Positions 61,711 through 64,000 of a stretch of 64,000 nt of DNA are shown in pieces. The stretch lies in NCBI GenBank assembly GCA_964424585.1, contig CAYRJD010000010.1:26961-90960 (forward strand), in the 5' to 3' direction. Source of the stretch: CAYRJD01 sp964424585 (GTDB taxonomy: Bacteria > Actinomycetota > Acidimicrobiia > Acidimicrobiales > Poriferisodalaceae). A model generated the notes under the pieces. The model made no database searches, had not been told where the DNA came from, and saw nothing but the letters and a program-made list of their open reading frames with translations. Positions within the stretch are counted from its first letter, which is position 1; the number at the start of each line of letters is the position of its first letter. Position numbers and translations under genes: made by a program.

Positions 61711-63446
61711 TGGCGCCTGCCGTGCCTCTGGCTCCGCTCGCTCCGTTCGCCACCCAGCGCAGCCGAAGCGGGATGGTCGCCAGCATCGACATGGTCGCCA
61801 GCAGCGCCGGCGTCGCGCTGATGCGAGCGGGCGGCAACGCGGTCGACGCCGCGGTGGGCGCCTCGGCGGTGCTGGCGGTGGTGGCGCAGCACACCTGCGG
61901 GATGGGCGGCGACCTGTGGGCGCTGGTGCACGTCGACGGGTCGGTGCCGCCCGCTGCGCTGAACGCGTCGGGCCGGGCGGGGTCGGGCAGTTCCGCCGAC
62001 GCGCTGCGGACGAGCGGCCGCACGACGATGCCGATGCGTCACACGCCTGGCCGTCAGCCGGTGTCGGTGACGGTGCCCGGCTGCGTCGACGGGTGGACGA
62101 CGCTGCACGGCAGGTTCGGCGTGCTGCCGCTGGCGGAGGTGCTGGCTCCGGCGATTGACGCGGCGCGCAACGGGTTCGCGTTGTCGGTGGGCTGCGCTGC
62201 GGCGGTCGCCGACTTGGCTGGCGTCGCGCACTCCGACGACTACACGGCTGCTGCCGCAGAAGCTGGCGCGCCGGTGCCCGGCACGTTGGTGCGCCGCTTG
62301 GGCGTCGCCGATGCGCTTGAGCAGGTCGCCACTGGCGGGCGCGACGCGTTCTATCGGGGCGACTTCGGCGAAGACGTCATCGCGCTGGGCGACGGGCTGT
62401 TCACCGCAGACGACCTGGCGCGCACCCAAGCCGACTGGGTTGAGCCGATCAGCACGACGGCGTGGAGGCACGAGGTGTTCACCACTCCTCCGAACTCACA
62501 GGGCTACGCGATCTTGGCGTCGGCCCAGTTGGCAGAGCAGCAAGCAGAGCAGCCGACTGCGCGGCTGGGCTTGCCTGGCCAACCGTCGCAGGCAAGCGAC
62601 ACCGGTGACGCGCGCTGGGTTCACGTGTTGGCTGAGGCGGCGAGGCAAGCCGCATACGACCGCCCCGATGTGCTGTCTGAAGTCGCCGACCCTGCTGCGC
62701 TGTTGTCTGGCGATCAGCTAGAGGCCCGGCTGGCTGCGATGAGCGCCACAGGCACGCATGCACGCCCCGAGGCGCACGGCGACGTCAGTGAGGCTGCTCG
62801 TCGTTCGACCGATGCGCCCGACACCTGCTACCTCGCGGCGGTCGACGCCAACCGCATGGGCGTGTCGCTGATCGCATCCAACGCTGCTGGTTGGGGCGCT
62901 CGCCTGTTCACGCCGACCCACCGCATCTCTCTTCACAACCGGGGCATCGGTTTCAACTTGGTGTCGGGACACCCTGCCGAGTTGGCACCGGGGCGCCGTC
63001 CGCCGCACACGCTTGCGCCGGCGTTGGTGCGGCGACCGAGCGGCGAACTCGCCGCCGTGCTGGGCACGATGGGTGGCGACGCTCAGCCGCAAGTCGTGCT
63101 GCAGCTGCTGGCGCGGCTGCTGGCTGCAAAGCAGTCGCCCGCCGATGCGGTCGCCGCTCCGAGATGGCGCTGGGCTGTGCCTGATGCCGGCGGCTTCGGC
63201 ACGTGGAGCGACCCCTCACGACTGCAGCTGCTGGTGGAGGGTCACGGCGCCGAGGTGCGGGCATCGACGGGCGCGGCCGACTTGGTGTCGGCGCTGCGAG
63301 AACTGGGCCACGACGCTCGGGCCGTCGAGCCGTTCGACGCCGAGTTCGGGCACGCGCACGTGGTGACGGTCGACGCCGACGGCACGGGCGCGCTCGCTGG
63401 CGCGTCAGACCCGCGCGCTTCGGGGTCGGCGGTCGTCGGCTACTAG
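61710..63446 (+). CDS. Gamma-glutamyltransferase family protein
   Basis: Ntn-hydrolase of 578 aa that cleaves gamma-glutamyl or related amide bonds after self-processing. MVASIDMVASSAGVALMRAG and GGNAVDAAVGASAVLAVV are at the start, GMGGDLWALVHVDG and the mid-region TTPPNSQGYAILA follow. The likely self-cleavage Thr is in DAPDTCYLAAVDANRMGVSL (about residue 371), in place of the canonical TTH. ALVRRPSGELAAVLGTMGGD fits the small subunit. No signal peptide, so probably cytosolic. Starts in a TGATG overlap and ends the gdpd unit. Confidence 0.87.
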   Translation: MAPAVPLAPLAPFATQRSRSGMVASIDMVASSAGVALMRAGGNAVDAAVGASAVLAVVAQHTCGMGGDLWALVHVDGSVPPAALNASGRAGSGSSADALRTSGRTTMPMRHTPGRQPVSVTVPGCVDGWTTLHGRFGVLPLAEVLAPAIDAARNGFALSVGCAAAVADLAGVAHSDDYTAAAAEAGAPVPGTLVRRLGVADALEQVATGGRDAFYRGDFGEDVIALGDGLFTADDLARTQADWVEPISTTAWRHEVFTTPPNSQGYAILASAQLAEQQAEQPTARLGLPGQPSQASDTGDARWVHVLAEAARQAAYDRPDVLSEVADPAALLSGDQLEARLAAMSATGTHARPEAHGDVSEAARRSTDAPDTCYLAAVDANRMGVSLIASNAAGWGARLFTPTHRISLHNRGIGFNLVSGHPAELAPGRRPPHTLAPALVRRPSGELAAVLGTMGGDAQPQVVLQLLARLLAAKQSPADAVAAPRWRWAVPDAGGFGTWSDPSRLQLLVEGHGAEVRASTGAADLVSALRELGHDARAVEPFDAEFGHAHVVTVDADGTGALAGASDPRASGSAVVGY

Positions 63447-63572
63447 CACACCCGCCGCGCGCCAGCGCCGGAGTTTCCGCGCGCTCGCCCGCGTTTCGGC
63501 ACGCCAGCAGCGCCGACGCGAAACCCACTTGCAAACCTCGTCGCAACGTGCCACTACTGGGCGTCGTCGAAC

Positions 63573-63587
63573 GTCGGGCATCCCGAC
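63573..63587. other. Perfect hairpin between ggt and the coiled-coil gene
   Basis: GTCGGG-CAT-CCCGAC forms a 6-bp stem with a 3-nt loop, in the 183-bp gap. No T run follows, so it is not a standard terminator; it could also be an operator. A TACCCT (63606-63611) and an AAGGAG site (63615-63620) lie before ATG 63630. Confidence 0.4.
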
Positions 63588-63629
63588 CGGCACTCCCCCG
63601 TTGACTACCCTCACAAGGAGGCAAACCCC

Positions 63630-64000
63630 ATGGAAGAATTCATGGAACACATAGACACCATCATCCTCGGCCTGCTCATAATCGGCGCCGCATGGCGGAT
63701 CGACCGGCGATCCGAACGCCGCACCACCGAGAGCGAACGGCGCACCACCACCCTCATCAGCGAGAGCGAGAAGCGCACGGCCCATCAAATCAGCAAGAGT
63801 GAGAAGCGCACCACCACCCTCATTCGCGAGAGTGAGAAGCGCACGAACCAGCGCATCGACAAGGTCTTGGAGGTCGTGTCGGAGGTCAAGGACGATGTCT
63901 CCGAAGTCAAAGGCGACATCGGCACCCTGAAAGAAGGCGCCGCAGCCACCGCACCCGTGCTAGAGGCACTCCAGAAGACCACCGACGAAATCAAGGACGG
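63630..64000 (+). CDS. Membrane-anchored coiled-coil protein with 11-residue repeats (3' end cut by window)
   Basis: Starts at ATG 63630, 9 nt after AAGGAG, and runs off the window after 123 codons. One transmembrane helix (IDTIILGLLIIGAAW, residues 8-22) is followed by a charged coiled coil. Residues 34-77 are four exact-length 11-residue repeats: ESERRTTTLIS, ESEKRTAHQIS, KSEKRTTTLIR, ESEKRTNQRID. Then VLEVVSEVKDDVSEVKGDIG continues the coil in heptads. Eleven-residue periodicity gives a nearly straight, right-handed coil. It resembles phage or bacterial membrane-tethered rods; the function is unknown. Confidence 0.8.
   Translation, partial: MEEFMEHIDTIILGLLIIGAAWRIDRRSERRTTESERRTTTLISESEKRTAHQISKSEKRTTTLIRESEKRTNQRIDKVLEVVSEVKDDVSEVKGDIGTLKEGAAATAPVLEALQKTTDEIKD

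Overview
The window is one continuous piece of a high-G+C bacterial chromosome, densely coded on both strands. GTG and TTG starts, 1-4 nt gene overlaps, a fused FbiC (coenzyme F420 synthesis), a Ddn-like F420 enzyme and DUF3151- and DUF3073-like proteins point to an actinobacterium. Class Acidimicrobiia is my best guess, by inference and without a marker gene. I saw no rRNA, tRNA, CRISPR array, insertion sequence or replication origin.

Layout. 1-4682: type II fatty-acid synthesis operon fabD (cut by the window edge)-fabH-fabG-acpP-fabF-fabZ. 4743-6158: a lone AAA/STAND-like ATPase (A). 6190-14415: CoA and aromatic catabolism, with a divergent benzoate-CoA ligase / boxC-boxB pair for aerobic benzoyl-CoA epoxidation, an enoyl-CoA hydratase, a methyltransferase and hydrolases. 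14416-16515: a lower-G+C island with a DMT/EamA permease frameshifted at a run of nine C, and a small membrane protein. 16596-24314: accessory catabolic genes (alpha/beta hydrolases, SDR, nitroreductase, amidohydrolase, MDR oxidoreductase) and an orphan betaine-type binding protein. 24372-27790: two paralogous ATPases (B intact, C with two in-frame TGA codons) flanking ribH. 27814-40116: fused hydantoinase/oxoprolinase, ilvE, Ldh2-type dehydrogenase, TcuA-like flavoprotein, monomeric isocitrate dehydrogenase, argG and an argE-like deacetylase. 40125-45281: Ddn-like protein, FIST sensor, transketolase and transaldolase. 45358-48419: HxlR regulator with two operator copies, then fbiC. 48445-52536: glcD-glcE-glcF glycolate oxidase cluster. 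52598-56651: rnd, mobA, a DUF3151 gene, a small membrane protein and a pyruvate kinase predicted to be K+-independent. 57009-57877: a broken Fic gene. 57925-64000: phosphatase, SirB1-like protein, GDPD, FAD-linked oxidase, gamma-glutamyltransferase and the start of a membrane-anchored coiled-coil protein.

Three things stand out. First, ATPases A, B and C and the Fic protein, encoded at three separate loci, all end in the same C-x10-C-x4-GH-x-G-x-HR tail, probably a small zinc-binding module. Second, many genes start 4-10 nt after a TANNNT hexamer with no Shine-Dalgarno sequence, and several divergent pairs share gaps of only 21-48 bp, which suggests paired leaderless promoters. Third, short 12-14 bp tandem repeats sit at several gene ends.

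Product names rest on motif recognition by eye. No database search was run.
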